61,595 nt of DNA. Source: an uncultured Pelagibacteraceae bacterium. Lineage in GTDB: Bacteria; Pseudomonadota; Alphaproteobacteria; Pelagibacterales; Pelagibacteraceae. The notes under the pieces are model-generated. The model ran no database searches. It had not been told where the DNA came from and saw only the letters and a program-made list of their open reading frames with translations. The translations under genes and the position numbers were made by a program. The stretch covers positions 1-61,595 of the forward strand of contig CABYLY010000006.1 in assembly GCA_902519945.1 (NCBI GenBank). Direction: 5' to 3'. Shown here in pieces: positions 61,038 to 61,595 of this stretch. Every line of letters starts with the position of its first letter. The first letter of the stretch is position 1.

Positions 61038-61595
61038 TCTTACAAATCCAGAAGTAGCAATTATGATGATGGGTATATTTCTATTTGCCGTCTTACTAGG
61101 TTTTCCTATTGCTTTCACGCTAATGGCAATGGGTTTAGGTTTTGGATACTACGCATATTTTGATCCGACTAAGATGGAGCATCTGTTTGATAACAGGATA
61201 TTTCAACTCTTTGTCCAAAATACTTATACTGTAATGGATAACAACGTGTTAACCGCAGTCCCCCTCTTTTTATTTATGGGGTATTTAGTTGAGAGAGCTG
61301 GGATTGTTGCAAAGTTATTTTTTGCAATAAGATTAGCATCTCACAAACTTCCAGCCTCAATGGCAGTTGCTGCACTTATTACTTGTGCACTATTTTCAAC
61401 TGCTACAGGTATCATAGGAGCAGTAGTAACGTTAATGGGTCTTCTCGCTTGGCCAGCAATGATTAAAGCTGGTTATGATAAAAAATTTGCATCTGGAATT
61501 ATTTGTTCAGGAGGTTGCCTAGGAATTTTAATTCCACCTAGCATTATGTTAATTGTTTATTCAGTAATTGCCCAGTTGTCACCATTAAGATTATT
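61027..61595 (+). CDS. TRAP transporter large permease subunit (DctM family, partial)
   Basis: The first 189 codons of a DctM-type permease that runs off the window end. It starts at the ATG at 61027 inside the dctQ end. Family landmarks are AVLLGFPIAFTLMAMG (helix 1), NVLTAVPLFLFMGYL, a STATGIIGAVVTLMG loop, and CSGGCLGILIPPSI. It forms the sodium-coupled transport channel with DctQ. Confidence 0.95.
   Translation, partial: MLFSLTNPEVAIMMMGIFLFAVLLGFPIAFTLMAMGLGFGYYAYFDPTKMEHLFDNRIFQLFVQNTYTVMDNNVLTAVPLFLFMGYLVERAGIVAKLFFAIRLASHKLPASMAVAALITCALFSTATGIIGAVVTLMGLLAWPAMIKAGYDKKFASGIICSGGCLGILIPPSIMLIVYSVIAQLSPLRL

Noticed and set aside
1-61595. CRISPR arrays, insertion sequences, prophage genes
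   Set aside because: No regularly spaced repeats, transposases, integrases or phage structural genes were seen on either strand. Short A/T runs are composition, not repeats.

Overview
The window looks like a chromosomal segment of a SAR11-clade alphaproteobacterium (Candidatus Pelagibacter-like). The basis is a very low G+C content, poly-A/T-rich codon use, almost no intergenic space (many ATGA/GTGA start-stop overlaps, and several convergent genes that share stop codons), and a gene order and content I associate with that group: dnaQ/secB/fxsA/Tim44-like/Smr/hslUV/his genes, a DUF4212 plus solute:Na+ symporter pair with acs, ccmCDEFGH, and TRAP and alpha-hydroxyacid genes. The taxonomic call is inference from content; no 16S gene is present.

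Layout. 0-5.9 kb: end of a coaE-like gene, dnaQ, secB, fxsA, a Tim44-like protein, an Smr protein, hslVU, hisB and hisH. 5.9-9.4 kb: an accessory cassette of two different m5C DNA methyltransferases and a protein with a C-terminal GIY-YIG nuclease-like domain. It sits inside the histidine operon, between hisH and hisA, and is read as a type II-like restriction-modification system. 9.4-16.4 kb: hisA, hisF, hisE, HIT and GNAT proteins, a 2OG-Fe(II) oxygenase, lolA, ftsK and a UbiH-like hydroxylase. 16.4-23.6 kb: a LON-domain protein, two FkbM methyltransferases on either side of tRNA-Gly(GCC), phhB, purH, a heparinase II/III-like protein, rpe and a YggT-like protein. 23.7-28.6 kb: acetate/monocarboxylate-type symporter, its small subunit, and acetyl-CoA synthetase with an extremely basic N-terminal tail. 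28.6-34.5 kb: EVE protein, tsaD, hemC, hemD, MscS channel, YggT, folD and small membrane proteins. 34.5-42.6 kb: metallo-beta-lactamase-fold hydrolase, sugar dehydrogenase-like protein, atypical SDR, cryptochrome/photolyase, a 42-aa DUF2256 protein, secreted proteins, a 45-aa basic protein resembling ArfA, and a second photolyase-like protein whose domains appear permuted. 42.6-48.4 kb: PsiE, argG, IalB-like, aldo/keto reductase, BI-1, DUF2794, YciB and hspQ. 48.4-52.7 kb: a possible structured RNA, then ccmCDEFGH. 52.7-61.6 kb: PagL-like protein, two tandem FMN alpha-hydroxyacid dehydrogenases, aminotransferase, GlcD-like oxidase, glyoxylate reductase-like enzyme and a TRAP transporter (the DctM subunit runs off the end).

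How it fits together. Most of the window is core metabolism: histidine, purine, arginine, heme, one-carbon, cytochrome c maturation and protein quality control. Two carbon-acquisition modules stand out: symporter plus acs for short monocarboxylates, and TRAP plus alpha-hydroxyacid oxidases/reductase for hydroxy/keto acids. Two photolyase-family genes fit a sunlit habitat. The most unusual element is the restriction-modification-like cassette inserted, with translational coupling kept, into the histidine operon. Its nuclease pairs a GIY-YIG domain with an N-terminal region of unrecognised fold. No stretch longer than 300 bases lacks a gene.
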